Part shown: in pieces, positions 45,046-54,225 of the stretch | Numbering within the stretch: position 1 is the stretch's first letter | Layout: each line of letters begins with the position of its first letter | Source of the DNA: Brucella rhizosphaerae | GTDB taxonomy: Bacteria; Pseudomonadota; Alphaproteobacteria; Rhizobiales; Rhizobiaceae | Direction: 5' to 3' | NCBI RefSeq assembly: GCF_002252475.1 | Contig: NZ_NNRK01000026.1 | Span: forward strand, 558,001-622,000 | DNA length: 64,000 nt | Made by a program: the position numbers and the translations under genes | Notes under the pieces: generated by a model | Told to the model about the DNA's origin: nothing | The model's database searches: none | Seen by the model: the letters and a program-made list of their open reading frames with translations, nothing else

Positions 45046-45103
45046 CCTCCACGGGCTGAGGCGATTACTCGCCACCGGAGGCTGAAGCAGGATTTCTCCC
45101 TGC
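45046..45103 (-). promoter_or_regulatory. Structured 5' leader of rpsB
   Basis: Two hairpins stand before the start codon: CCTCC/GGAGG outer arms (45046-45050, 45077-45081) enclosing GGCGA/TCGCC, and GCAGG/CCTGC (45087-45091, 45099-45103). rpsB is often controlled by S2 binding to its own leader; this may be such an element, though I cannot match it to a known one. Confidence 0.45.
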
Positions 45104-45245
45104 AAAAGCCCAATCCCGTGTGTGGAATAGGCGCGCTGTTAACTTATCGCGCCGATAAATGCAAGCCTTATGGTTTACATATGTGGTCAGGAGATGTTCC
45201 CTTCCCGGCAACCACCTTCACTTTCGCCACGCACTCCAGCAACCG

Positions 45246-45731
45246 TTATCCGACTTTTTCCGGCATTGCGGAGGAATGATGTGAAGAGATCAGCCACTGC
45301 TTTCCATTCCACATATACGTAAATGTATAACGGGCGAGTACTTTATGGCCATCGGCAAAGCGGAAAGAATAAACGCCATTATCGATTGCGTCATTGCAGC
45401 CAACCCGTATTGTGCGGCTCTCGATGTGCCCCACGGGACGCTTCTCCAAAAAATGTTCGAAATAATCGATGCGTTCATTGTCTGTCTTACGCACTCGGTT
45501 CGACATTGTTGGGAGAAGTACAGCATCATGTGCATAATTTGCGGCCACCTTGACCGCATCACCCGAACGCAAGGAATTGTTCCAACGTTCAAAAAGAGCC
45601 GCAATTTTCGGCTTGTCGACAGAAGTTCAATTCAACAATGAGCCAGACTTTCCATCGTTGTTGATGACGGGAGCAGCATACACTGTAGATGAAAGACAAA
45701 AAAGAAAAGCGACGGACAATAGTCTTTTCAT
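45246..45731 (-). pseudogene. Secreted NTF2-like/SgcJ-family gene with in-frame stop
   Basis: Reading from ATG at 45731, codons 1-20 give a clear signal peptide (MKRLLSVAFLFCLSSTVYAA). Codon 35 is TGA (45627-45629), and the same frame then continues without a shift for 126 more codons to 45246 as an NTF2-like domain (KPKIAALFERWNNSLRSGDA, VAANYAHDAVLLPTMSN, TYMWNGKQWLISSHHSS). Such SgcJ/EcaC or CaMKII-association-type proteins are about 160 residues long, which matches the total. A single substitution or sequencing error would explain it. The inner fragment from a TTG at 45572 is not a likely gene. Confidence 0.85.
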
Positions 45732-45771
45732 AAAAACCTCTGAAATATAAATAATAATGCAATGTCTAAAT

Positions 45772-45809
45772 TTTAAGGCGCCAGGATTAGACAATCAAGG
45801 CGCCTTAAA
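45772..45809 (-). terminator. Inverted repeat behind eipB
   Basis: Perfect 11-bp arms TTTAAGGCGCC (45772-45782) and GGCGCCTTAAA (45799-45809) with a 16-base loop, about 28 bases after the eipB stop. It may be a terminator or an operator for the next gene downstream. Confidence 0.6.
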
Positions 45810-45836
45810 TAGAATTCAATCATATATAAACAGGCG

Positions 45837-46679
45837 TTATTGAGGGCAATTACTCGGGACTTTCTTGTCATCATATACATCAAGCTTGACCAGTTTCCCG
45901 CGCATGGAAAAATCACCATAATCCATGGTCAGGTCGCGCGTGATCCCGTTTCGGTAAAGCTTGAAGTTGATGCGATAGATGGGCAGACCGTCCTGCTTTT
46001 CCTTGTCGTCGAAATAGGAAATCGTCACCGGCCAGACATTGTCCTTCGTGAACTTGCCCATGGCTTTGACTTCGTCGCTCTTGGCTTCCTGCGCTTTGCC
46101 GACAACAACTGTTGTTGCAACAACGCGATCCGCATCTTCCGACGCATCATATAATGACGTCTGGTAGAATCTCTCGCCGGCTTCCGCCTTGCCGATCAAT
46201 TCTTCCATATGAGTCGTCGGAAACTGCGTTGCCTTTAGATCGAGGTTGTCTTCCTTGGGCTTTGAGAGGGCAACGACGGTCTTACCGTCTTCGACCTTGG
46301 CATCGCCGCGCACTTCCTTGACCAGTTCCTTGTCGACAAAGGTCTTGTTGACGAAACGGAAGTCCTTACCGTTGCCGCTTTCAAAGGTTGTCGTCTGCTG
46401 ATCAGTCACGCGCTGCGGCTGCTCATCCATGTCGATGCGCGTTACGAAACGAAAATTCGTCGTATAGCCTTCGCAGGCTGAGCCATTGAACTCATAGACC
46501 ATGCGGCCAGTCAGCCCACTGATCCCGGATTTCTCATCGGCACGATCCAATGTGAGATCATACACTGCGCGATGCGGAACCAACGTTACCGTCGAAGCTG
46601 CGGCGGCAATACCGACCGAACTACCCCAAACGCAAACCGCTGCTCCGCTTGCTGCAAATGCCATACTCAAAAAACGCAT
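45837..46679 (-). CDS. eipB: Periplasmic cell-envelope integrity protein EipB (DUF1849)
   Basis: A 280-residue protein from the ATG at 46679, which has GGGAG upstream. A signal peptide (1-28) precedes a DUF1849 domain that in Brucella forms a spiral beta barrel. The cysteines at 69 (NGSACEGY) and 278 (PSNCPQ) are exactly those of the known C69-C278 disulfide. In Brucella EipB is needed for envelope integrity and virulence. The longer frame to 46724 adds residues before the signal peptide and is rejected. Confidence 0.93.
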   Translation of the reverse strand: MRFLSMAFAASGAAVCVWGSSVGIAAAASTVTLVPHRAVYDLTLDRADEKSGISGLTGRMVYEFNGSACEGYTTNFRFVTRIDMDEQPQRVTDQQTTTFESGNGKDFRFVNKTFVDKELVKEVRGDAKVEDGKTVVALSKPKEDNLDLKATQFPTTHMEELIGKAEAGERFYQTSLYDASEDADRVVATTVVVGKAQEAKSDEVKAMGKFTKDNVWPVTISYFDDKEKQDGLPIYRINFKLYRNGITRDLTMDYGDFSMRGKLVKLDVYDDKKVPSNCPQ

Positions 46680-46823
46680 ACATGAATCTCCCGATCTGTT
46701 GAGGAGCATGATAAAAAAACTCATGGCGGAAGCGAGGCAAAAAACGCACCCTCCCCAAAAGCTTCACCGATTCTATCTACTATATCGGGTGCGAAAGGCA
46801 TTAAGTTAGTAAGGATTAATGGA

Positions 46824-47288
46824 ATGACCGACACAATCGACAGCCGCCTTAAAAATCTGGGTATATCTCTTCCAGAAGCCGCAGCACCGGCTGCAAACTA
46901 TGTGCCTTTCGCACAAACGGGCTCTCTGCTGCTCACATCGGGCCAGCTTCCACTGGAAAATGGCAAGCTCATTCATACCGGCCAGGTCGGCGATGCACTT
47001 ACAGTTGCACACGGTCAGGCCGCAGCGCGCGCATGTGCCGTCAATATATTGGCTCAGGCAAAGGCAGCACTTGGCGACCTGAACAACATCAAACGGATTG
47101 TGAAAATCACCGTGTTCGTTTCATCGACCGCCGATTTCGTTGAGCAGCACCTGGTTGCCAATGGCGCATCTGACCTGCTCGTTGCGGTCCTTGGCGACGT
47201 GGGCAAGCATGCGCGCTCAGCGGTCGGCGTTGCAAGCCTGCCGCTCAATGCACCAGTTGAAATCGAAGCAATCATAGAGGTTGCATAA
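46824..47288 (+). CDS. RidA-family protein (Rid/YjgF/UK114)
   Basis: A 154-residue protein with the Rid fold: NYVPFAQTGSLLLTSGQLPLENG near the start (read in parts), LAQAKAALGDLNNIKRIVKI, and ARSAVGVASLPLNAPVEIEAI. The arginine of ARSAVG is the usual substrate-contact residue. The larger size suggests the RidA-like subgroup rather than canonical RidA. It abuts the phosphodiesterase gene directly (stop then ATG). Confidence 0.88.
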   Translation: MTDTIDSRLKNLGISLPEAAAPAANYVPFAQTGSLLLTSGQLPLENGKLIHTGQVGDALTVAHGQAAARACAVNILAQAKAALGDLNNIKRIVKITVFVSSTADFVEQHLVANGASDLLVAVLGDVGKHARSAVGVASLPLNAPVEIEAIIEVA

Positions 47289-48014
47289 ATGTCCTCTCCA
47301 GAATGGCTCAAGAAGCAACCAATTGCGCATCGTGGATTGCACGATCTGAACAAGCAGCGCTGGGAAAACACCCTTTCCGCCTTTGATGCTGCTGCAAAAG
47401 AAGGCTTTGCAATCGAATGCGATGTACACCTGACCAAAGATGGCGGTGTTATCGTTTTCCATGATGACGATCTCAAACGCCTTACGGGACGCGAAGGCCG
47501 CATCAGCGACCTGACACTCGCAGAGGCCACGGAGCTGCGTATTGGCGGCACCAGCGATCATGCACCAACACTGCGCCAGATGCTTGATCTGGTTGCCGGT
47601 CGTGTACCGCTGGTAATCGAGCTTAAGGGCATTGAAGGTCGTGACGATGGTCTGGTTGCCGCTGTGGCAAAAGAGCTGGCTTCATATAAGGGTGATGCTG
47701 CAATCATGTCCTTCGACCATCATCTTGTGCGTTTGTTTGCAAGCGACGCGCCTGGAGTTCCCGGCGGACTGACTGCGGAAGGCACACGCACCAAGGATTT
47801 TGAAGCACACTTCTCGATGCTCGCACATCAGATTTCATTCGTATCTTATAATGTGCATCATCTGCCAAACCCGTTTGTCAGCTTCGTTCGCGAAAAGCTC
47901 AGCCTTCCGGTCATCAGCTGGACGGTTCGCGATGCTGAGATGAGAAAGCACAGCGATCTCAATGTGGATCAGATTACCTTTGAAGGTTTCGATCCCCGAA
48001 CTTTGGTTGCCTGA
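47289..48014 (+). CDS. Glycerophosphodiester phosphodiesterase
   Basis: A 241-residue GDPD of the UgpQ type, cytoplasmic. The signature is IAHRGLHD, WENTLSAFDAA, and FAIECDVHLTKDGGVIVFHD with the catalytic histidines and glutamate. It releases glycerol-3-phosphate from phospholipid breakdown products. It follows the RidA gene without a gap and precedes the GNAT gene by 15 bp. Confidence 0.92.
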   Translation: MSSPEWLKKQPIAHRGLHDLNKQRWENTLSAFDAAAKEGFAIECDVHLTKDGGVIVFHDDDLKRLTGREGRISDLTLAEATELRIGGTSDHAPTLRQMLDLVAGRVPLVIELKGIEGRDDGLVAAVAKELASYKGDAAIMSFDHHLVRLFASDAPGVPGGLTAEGTRTKDFEAHFSMLAHQISFVSYNVHHLPNPFVSFVREKLSLPVISWTVRDAEMRKHSDLNVDQITFEGFDPRTLVA

Positions 48015-48029
48015 TAGGAAAATTCGGCG

Positions 48030-49217
48030 ATGAGCAAAGACGACAGGCAGACAGAGCAAAGCTTCGTTCTCCGAGTCGTCGAAGGCATCGGCGATTTTTC
48101 AGACGACGAATGGAACCACCTTGCCGGAACCTCCCGGCAAGGTGGAAATTACAATCCCTTTATTTCCCGCGCATTTTTAAATGCGCTCGAACAATCCGGT
48201 TCCGTTTCACAACATGCTGGCTGGTTGCCACGCCACTTGCGCCTTGAAGATGACAAAGGTTACCTCATCGGCGCTGTGCCGAACTACCTTAAAGGGCATA
48301 GTCAGGGCGAGTATGTCTTCGACCATGGCTGGGCCGATGCTTTCGAGCGCGCTGGTGGACGCTACTACCCCAAGTTTCAGGCCTCGGTTCCGTTCACACC
48401 CGCAACAGGCCCCCGATTACTCCATCATGCAGAGTTTGAACCGGAGGCAATTCGGGTTGCCCTCGCAACCGGGCTCCGACAACTGACAGATCAGACCGGC
48501 GCTTCCTCCGCGCATGTAACATTTGCGCCCGAAAGCGAGATGTCGGCGCTTGAATCAGCCGGATTTCTCCACAGAACAGATCAGCAGTTTCACTTTGTAA
48601 ACAATGGCTTTTCTGAATATGATGATTTTCTAAATGAGCTTGTATCGCGAAAACGCAAAGCGCTCAAGAAGGAACGCCGAGACGCTCTATCGGAAGGTAT
48701 CGAAATCGATTGGCTGACAGGCAACGAGCTCACAGAATCTATTTGGGACGCCTTTTATGAGTTCTATGTCGATACAGGCAGCCGCAAATGGGGCCGCCCT
48801 TACCTCAACCGTAAGTTTTTCTCGCTGATTGGCGAAACAATGGCCAACGACATATTGCTGGTCATGGCCAAGCGCGACGGACGCTATATTGCTGGGGCCA
48901 TCAACTTCATCGGCAGCGACACGCTTTATGGGCGTCACTGGGGCTGCATCGAGGATCACCCCTTCCTGCATTTCGAGGTCTGTTACCATCAAGCCATCGA
49001 CTTTGCGATTGACCGAAAATTGCGTGTTGTCGAAGCGGGGGCGCAAGGAGAACATAAACTCGCGCGAGGCTATGTGCCGGTTACAACCCATTCAGCACAT
49101 TACATTGCGCATGAGGGTTTCCGCAGAGCAGTCAGCGATTATCTGGAACATGAGCGCCGCGAAGTCGAACAGATACATGTAGCACTGGAAGAGCATTCGC
49201 CTTTCAGGCACACATGA
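48030..49217 (+). CDS. GNAT-like acyltransferase (COG3146, DUF482)
   Basis: A 395-residue protein of the peptidogalycan biosynthesis/recognition family. Typical segments are NPFISRAFLNALEQSGSV, GEYVFDHGWADAFERAGG, YYPKFQASVPFTPATGPR and SRKRKALKKERRDAL. Two diverged GNAT domains would fill this length. Its substrate is unknown. It follows the phosphodiesterase gene and its end overlaps the upstream frame of the HIT gene. Confidence 0.88.
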   Translation: MSKDDRQTEQSFVLRVVEGIGDFSDDEWNHLAGTSRQGGNYNPFISRAFLNALEQSGSVSQHAGWLPRHLRLEDDKGYLIGAVPNYLKGHSQGEYVFDHGWADAFERAGGRYYPKFQASVPFTPATGPRLLHHAEFEPEAIRVALATGLRQLTDQTGASSAHVTFAPESEMSALESAGFLHRTDQQFHFVNNGFSEYDDFLNELVSRKRKALKKERRDALSEGIEIDWLTGNELTESIWDAFYEFYVDTGSRKWGRPYLNRKFFSLIGETMANDILLVMAKRDGRYIAGAINFIGSDTLYGRHWGCIEDHPFLHFEVCYHQAIDFAIDRKLRVVEAGAQGEHKLARGYVPVTTHSAHYIAHEGFRRAVSDYLEHERREVEQIHVALEEHSPFRHT

Positions 49218-49258
49218 ATGCACTCACATTGATAAAAGATTTAACTGGAGAGAAACGC

Positions 49259-49681
49259 ATGTCTGCCACCTATGATGACAACAACATCTTCGCAAAAATT
49301 CTGCGCGGTGAAATTCCGTCGACGCGCGTTTACGAAACAGATCATGTTGTAGCGTTCATGGATGTCATGCCACAGGGAACGGGTCACACACTGGTTGTTC
49401 CCAAAGAACCATCACGTAATCTGCTCGATGCGAAGCCTGAAACGCTGGCTGAAACCATTCAGGCCGTGCAGACGATCGCCAACGCGGTCAAGAAGGCGTT
49501 CAACGCCGATGGTGTGACAGTCATTCAGTTTAATGAACCAGCAGCAGGCCAGACCGTTTATCATCTGCATTTTCATGTCATCCCGCGTTTTGAAGGCGTG
49601 GAGCTCAAGCCACATACCGGGAAAATGGAAGATGCCGCGACACTTTCAGCAAATGCTGAGAAAATTCGCGCAGTCCTTTGA
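49259..49681 (+). CDS. HIT-family protein
   Basis: A 140-residue histidine-triad hydrolase of dinucleotide or aminoacyl-adenylate substrates. The triad is in YHLHFHVIPRF. The ATG at 49259 (MSATYDDN) has GGAG upstream; the earlier in-frame start at 49214 overlaps the GNAT gene and is unlikely. The gene converges on azlD. Confidence 0.94.
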   Translation: MSATYDDNNIFAKILRGEIPSTRVYETDHVVAFMDVMPQGTGHTLVVPKEPSRNLLDAKPETLAETIQAVQTIANAVKKAFNADGVTVIQFNEPAAGQTVYHLHFHVIPRFEGVELKPHTGKMEDAATLSANAEKIRAVL

Positions 49682-49693
49682 TAAGAATCGCCT

Positions 49694-50041
49694 TTATAAG
49701 CTTAGCAAACCGGCTACCAACAGTGCTTCGGCAACCAGAATGCCCACGAGCAGGCGCTTTCCAGCAATGAGATAGGCGACAAACCCGGCCGCTGCTGATC
49801 CAACACGCAGCCACATCGGGGAGTTAGCAAGCTCCCCGTTCGGATAGAGAATAAGTTGCGCTATGACGCCCGCGACGAGTGCCGTCGCCACACAGCGAAC
49901 AAACACCAGAACTTCCGAATCTTCGCGTACACGACCGCCGACGATCACGCCCATCACGCGGAAAAGATATGTCGGAAGCGCGCCTGCAAGCAGGATAAAG
50001 ATAAACGGCCACCACCAGTCGGAAAAACTATCCCAGTTCAT
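49694..50041 (-). CDS. AzlD-family transporter subunit
   Basis: A 115-residue protein with four predicted membrane segments and the family pattern ALPTYLFRVMGVIVGG. AzlC and AzlD together export branched-chain amino acids or similar small substrates. It starts 4 bp inside azlC. Confidence 0.9.
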   Translation of the reverse strand: MNWDSFSDWWWPFIFILLAGALPTYLFRVMGVIVGGRVREDSEVLVFVRCVATALVAGVIAQLILYPNGELANSPMWLRVGSAAAGFVAYLIAGKRLLVGILVAEALLVAGLLSL

Positions 50042-50802
50042 TTGGCCACATCCTTGTTGGAGCTGCGTGACCGATGGAAAGCAAACGCAATCAATCCACC
50101 CACCACACCCGTCATCAAAAGATCATAGCCAGGTGCGAACTGATGGAAGATTGGGAACAAGACGATCCCTGAAACCATAGCGATCTGCCCTGCCCGTTCG
50201 CGCGCGGATCGCCAGAGTGACGTCAGAAAATACATCGGTGTGAGCATGAAAAGTGCGGCAAAGACCACCGGCGGAAATGACGCGGAAAGCAAATAAACCA
50301 CGGCGACGACCAGCGCATTCGTGCCAACCAGCACCGTGCCAATTCCGGCGAAATAGCTTGTACGCATGTCGCGCGGAATATTGCGCAACTCCTCCATCGC
50401 CATAACCCAAGCCGTAACTGCAACAAAATGGCTGAGGGCTGCAAGCGTCAGTTTTCGCGTCTTTGGTCCTTTCAGTTCTGGTAAAAGTGCAACAACCATC
50501 GGCATCAAACGAACCGAAGACAAACCAACGGCCAGTGCCGCCGCTGGGATTGAAGCACCGGCACTGATTGCACCAATCAAAACCACCTTGGCAGGCAGCG
50601 CCCAGATGGTCAGCGTCATGAAGACGGCCTGCCCAACCGTTATACCGCTCTCAATCGCCAAGCCTGAAAAACCAATGAAGGAACTCATCAGCAAAATTGC
50701 AGGAACGCTGATTATGCGGCGCATACCACGAAAAAACCAACCCAAAGGGCCGGTCTGCTCCATTTGCTGAAGCTCAGAACTGGGAGGGCGACTCGAAGAC
50801 AT
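50038..50802 (-). CDS. AzlC-family permease
   Basis: A 254-residue membrane protein. It carries the AzlC pattern with repeated membrane segments (VPAILLMSSFIGFSGLAIES and AISAGASIPAAALAVGLSSV read in part) and LMPMVVALLPELKG. It pairs with the AzlD gene downstream, with an ATGA overlap. The transported substrate is not shown by the sequence. Confidence 0.9.
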   Translation of the reverse strand: MSSSRPPSSELQQMEQTGPLGWFFRGMRRIISVPAILLMSSFIGFSGLAIESGITVGQAVFMTLTIWALPAKVVLIGAISAGASIPAAALAVGLSSVRLMPMVVALLPELKGPKTRKLTLAALSHFVAVTAWVMAMEELRNIPRDMRTSYFAGIGTVLVGTNALVVAVVYLLSASFPPVVFAALFMLTPMYFLTSLWRSARERAGQIAMVSGIVLFPIFHQFAPGYDLLMTGVVGGLIAFAFHRSRSSNKDVAK

Positions 50803-50975
50803 AAATGTAAATTAGAGCATTTGAGCCAGAACGTGCACCCATATTCAAAGCATCTGAACCAAAAGTGCGTGGCAGCTTTCCCATGGAAGGGCGCTTTAAA
50901 CCTCAGCGTTATATTGGTTGTGATAGCCTCGCATAGCGGCCCGCATCACATGGTCTTTCAAAAGGGATGCACCAA

Positions 50976-51004
50976 GAAAAAGGCCCTTCCGAAGAAGGGC
51001 CTTT
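50976..51004 (-). terminator. Terminator of clpA
   Basis: Arms AAAGGCCCTTC and GAAGGGCCTTT with a four-base loop that reads TTCG on the minus strand (a stable UUCG tetraloop in RNA), then a T tract. It lies 10 bases after the clpA stop. Confidence 0.92.
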
Positions 51005-51013
51005 CTGTAGTGC

Positions 51014-53491
51014 TTATTTCTTGCGTGGCACTTTGGGTACCGACGACTTTGCCGTGGTGGATTTGGTTGCAGGCTTAGCCGAGACTTCTTCGTCCTTGCC
51101 AGCCAGCACCTTTTCCTTCTCAGCTTTTTTTGGTGCAGCTTTCTTGCGCTGTGGAAGCTTCTTCTCCGGAGGAATATCCTTCTTAGGCTTCACAGGCTTG
51201 TCGGCCATACTTTCAAGCACGAGATCGGTTTTGCCGTCGTCCTTCGTCGTCACATCAACACGAACGGTACCGCCATGCTTGAGCTTGCCAAACAGCACTT
51301 CATTGGCCAGAGGCTTCTTGATGTGCTCCTGAATGACGCGAGCCAGCGGACGTGCGCCCATGCGCTCGTCGTAACCCTTGTCAGCAAGCCATGCGATAGC
51401 AGATTCAGTCAGTTCAAAGGTCACACCACGTTCTGCAAGCTGGGCTTCAAGCTGGAGCACAAACTTCTGCACAACCTGATGAATAACCGGCACAGGCAGC
51501 GGACCGAATGGCACGATTGCATCGAGACGGTTGCGGAACTCCGGCGTAAACAGCCGGTTGATCGCTTCCATGTCGTCGCCTTCGCGTCGTGTCGAACCAA
51601 AACCGATCGCAGCCTTTGCCATATCGGCAGCGCCGGCATTGGTCGTCATGATCAGAATCACGTTGCGGAAGTCGATCTTCTTGCCGTTGTGATCGGTCAG
51701 CGAGCCATGATCCATGACCTGCAACAGAATGTTGTAAAGGTCTGGATGTGCCTTCTCGATTTCATCGAGCAGCAACACGCAATGCGGATGCTGATCAACA
51801 CCATCGGTCAGAAGACCGCCCTGATCGAAGCCGACATAGCCGGGAGGTGCACCGATCAGACGCGATACAGTGTGACGCTCCATATATTCCGACATATCGA
51901 AACGAAGCAGTTCGACGCCCAGAGAGGATGCAAGCTGCTTGGCAACTTCTGTCTTACCGACACCTGTCGGGCCGGAGAACAGATAGGAACCAATTGGCTT
52001 ATCCGGTTCACGCAAGCCTGCACGAGCAAGCTTGATCGCCGCCGACAGCGCCTCGATTGCCAGATCCTGACCATAGACAACCCGCTTGAGCTCCGCATCA
52101 AGATGCGCAAGCACAACCTCATCATCCTTGGAAACCGACTTGGGCGGAATCCGGGCCATAGTGGCAATGGTTGCTTCGATTTCCTTGACGCCAATTGTCT
52201 TCTTGCGCTTGTTTTCCGGCAGAAGCATCTGGCTTGCACCAGTTTCATCGATCACGTCGATGGCTTTGTCCGGCAACTTGCGGTCAGAGATATAGCGCGC
52301 GGAAAGCTCCACCGCCGATTTGATGGCATCAACCGTGTATTTGACTTTGTGGAAGTCTTCAAAATACGGCTTCAGGCCCTTCATGATCTCAATGGCATCA
52401 GGGATCGATGGCTCATTGACGTCAATCTTCTGGAAACGGCGGACCAGTGCACGGTCCTTCTCAAAGAACTGACGATATTCTTTATAGGTTGTCGAACCGA
52501 TACAACGAATTGCACCCGAAGACAGAGCCGGCTTAAGCAGGTTCGATGCATCCATTGCACCGCCCGACGTGGCACCTGCACCAATCACCGTATGAATCTC
52601 GTCAATGAACAGAACCGCACCCGGATAATCTTCGAGCTCTTTCACAACCTGTTTCAGACGCTCTTCAAAATCACCGCGGTACCGTGTGCCGGCAAGCAGC
52701 GTACCCATATCGAGTGAAAAAATCGTGGCATCGGCGAGCGCTTCAGGTACTTCACCTTCAACGATACGCTTGGCCAGACCTTCTGCAATCGCGGTCTTGC
52801 CGACACCAGGATCACCCACATAAAGCGGATTGTTCTTGGAACGGCGGCAAAGAACCTGAATGGTACGACTGATTTCGCTATCGCGGCCGATCAATGGATC
52901 GATACGGCCCGATTTGGCTTTTTCGTTCAGATTGACACAATAGGCCGAAAGAGCATCCTGCTTTTTCTTTGTGCCTTCTTCCGGTTCTACGCTTGTACGC
53001 TCTTCGCTGGCGCTTTCCGCACCGCGCGGAGTGCGTGTTTCGCTGCTCTGCGTACGCTTTGAAATACCGTGTGAAATATAATTGACGGCATCATAACGCG
53101 TCATCTGCTGTTCCTGCAGGAAGTAAGCAGCATGGCTTTCACGTTCCGCAAAAATGGCAACGAGCACGTTTGCGCCGGTCACTTCCTCACGGTTTGAAGA
53201 TTGAACGTGGATAACTGCGCGTTGAATCACGCGCTGGAAAGCTGCCGTGGGTTTGGAATCCTCATCATAGCCGGTGACGAGGTTATCCAGTTCACGGTCG
53301 ATGTAATCTGTAACGATCCGTTTGAGATGCTCCAGATCGACGTTACAGGCGCGCATCACTGCACCTGCATCCTGATCGTCGATCAGGGCAAGCAAAAGGT
53401 GTTCGAGCGTTGCATACTCGTGATGCCGCTCGTTCGCGATGGTAAGCGCTTGATGCAGCGCCCTTTCAAGGCTGGGAGAAAACGATGGCAT
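51014..53491 (-). CDS. clpA: ClpA, ATPase of the ClpAP protease
   Basis: An 825-residue AAA+ unfoldase. An N-terminal Clp_N domain (1-145) is followed by two ATPase modules with Walker A motifs [15 protein letters not shown] and [15 protein letters not shown] and Walker B segments VLFIDEIHT and [12 protein letters not shown]. Residues beyond about 755 form a basic tail of Lys, Pro and Ala. It feeds unfolded proteins to ClpP. clpS is directly upstream with a 6-bp gap. Confidence 0.97.
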   Translation of the reverse strand: MPSFSPSLERALHQALTIANERHHEYATLEHLLLALIDDQDAGAVMRACNVDLEHLKRIVTDYIDRELDNLVTGYDEDSKPTAAFQRVIQRAVIHVQSSNREEVTGANVLVAIFAERESHAAYFLQEQQMTRYDAVNYISHGISKRTQSSETRTPRGAESASEERTSVEPEEGTKKKQDALSAYCVNLNEKAKSGRIDPLIGRDSEISRTIQVLCRRSKNNPLYVGDPGVGKTAIAEGLAKRIVEGEVPEALADATIFSLDMGTLLAGTRYRGDFEERLKQVVKELEDYPGAVLFIDEIHTVIGAGATSGGAMDASNLLKPALSSGAIRCIGSTTYKEYRQFFEKDRALVRRFQKIDVNEPSIPDAIEIMKGLKPYFEDFHKVKYTVDAIKSAVELSARYISDRKLPDKAIDVIDETGASQMLLPENKRKKTIGVKEIEATIATMARIPPKSVSKDDEVVLAHLDAELKRVVYGQDLAIEALSAAIKLARAGLREPDKPIGSYLFSGPTGVGKTEVAKQLASSLGVELLRFDMSEYMERHTVSRLIGAPPGYVGFDQGGLLTDGVDQHPHCVLLLDEIEKAHPDLYNILLQVMDHGSLTDHNGKKIDFRNVILIMTTNAGAADMAKAAIGFGSTRREGDDMEAINRLFTPEFRNRLDAIVPFGPLPVPVIHQVVQKFVLQLEAQLAERGVTFELTESAIAWLADKGYDERMGARPLARVIQEHIKKPLANEVLFGKLKHGGTVRVDVTTKDDGKTDLVLESMADKPVKPKKDIPPEKKLPQRKKAAPKKAEKEKVLAGKDEEVSAKPATKSTTAKSSVPKVPRKK

Positions 53492-53497
53492 ATGACC

Positions 53498-53848
53498 TCA
53501 CTTTTTCTCCATTACACATTGTAATGGATGCTGGTTTTGGCGGGCAAAATCCATGACCTGACTAACCTTTGTCTCCGCGACTTCGTATGTAAACACACCG
53601 CATTCGCCGACACCGTGGTTATGGACATGCAACATTATACGCGTTGCATCGTCCATGTCTTTCTGGAAAAACCGTTGCAGGACATGAATGACAAACTCCA
53701 TGGGAGTATAGTCATCATTGAGAAGCAGGACGCGATAGAGGCTTGGCTTCTTTGTTTTCGGCTGCGTACGCGTGACCACCACGGTACCGTTGTCCGGTCC
53801 GTTCCCGCCGTTGGTCTTGCTCTGCATGACTGGATTATACTGCCGCAT
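53498..53848 (-). CDS. clpS: ClpS adaptor
   Basis: A 116-residue N-end rule adaptor for ClpA. The motif [20 protein letters not shown] binds N-degrons (the Asn-Asp pair), and [19 protein letters not shown] follows. The start at 53848 has a GGTGA eight bases upstream; a start seven codons later (53827) has no site but would also fit. Confidence 0.94.
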   Translation of the reverse strand: MRQYNPVMQSKTNGGNGPDNGTVVVTRTQPKTKKPSLYRVLLLNDDYTPMEFVIHVLQRFFQKDMDDATRIMLHVHNHGVGECGVFTYEVAETKVSQVMDFARQNQHPLQCVMEKK

Positions 53849-54114
53849 GAAAACTATCACCCAATGCCCAGATGCCTGGGCCCAACTGTCTGCCTGCTTG
53901 CCCATATATGTAGGGCGTCATGCGCTGATTTTAAGCCCTTCGGCGGCACTTGCAACCGAGACTTATGACAAGCCCCAGCATTGGCACAATTATCTCGATA
54001 AGTTTATCGGGAAATTCCCGTTCTTTAAAAGGCAAACCACGCCGCATCACGACAACCAGGCGCTCGACTGAAAAAACTGACAGGCAATTTTTTTCAAAAT
54101 TTATGAATAAGTCA

Positions 54115-54137
54115 GTTACCATAAACGGATTGGTAAC
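54115..54137. repeat. Inverted repeat upstream of the carboxypeptidase gene
   Basis: GTTACC and GGTAAC are separated by 11 bases, about 90 bp before the start. The right half GGATTGGTAAC also occurs before another exported-protein gene at 61200-61210. It may be an operator. Confidence 0.35.
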
Positions 54138-54225
54138 GCTGATGACAGTAAGGTCTCGGAATTAGATTGCTGTGTGCCCTTTGCGCCGCAGTTCAAAAAA
54201 ACCGGGATACAGGCAGGTCATCATC

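Noticed and set aside
45246-45572. Intact 108-residue gene starting at TTG 45572
   Set aside because: The frame continues upstream through a single TGA to a signal peptide, so this is the tail of a broken gene.
51275-52717. 480-codon plus-strand frame opposite clpA
   Set aside because: Shadow of clpA with no domain; clpA motifs are complete.
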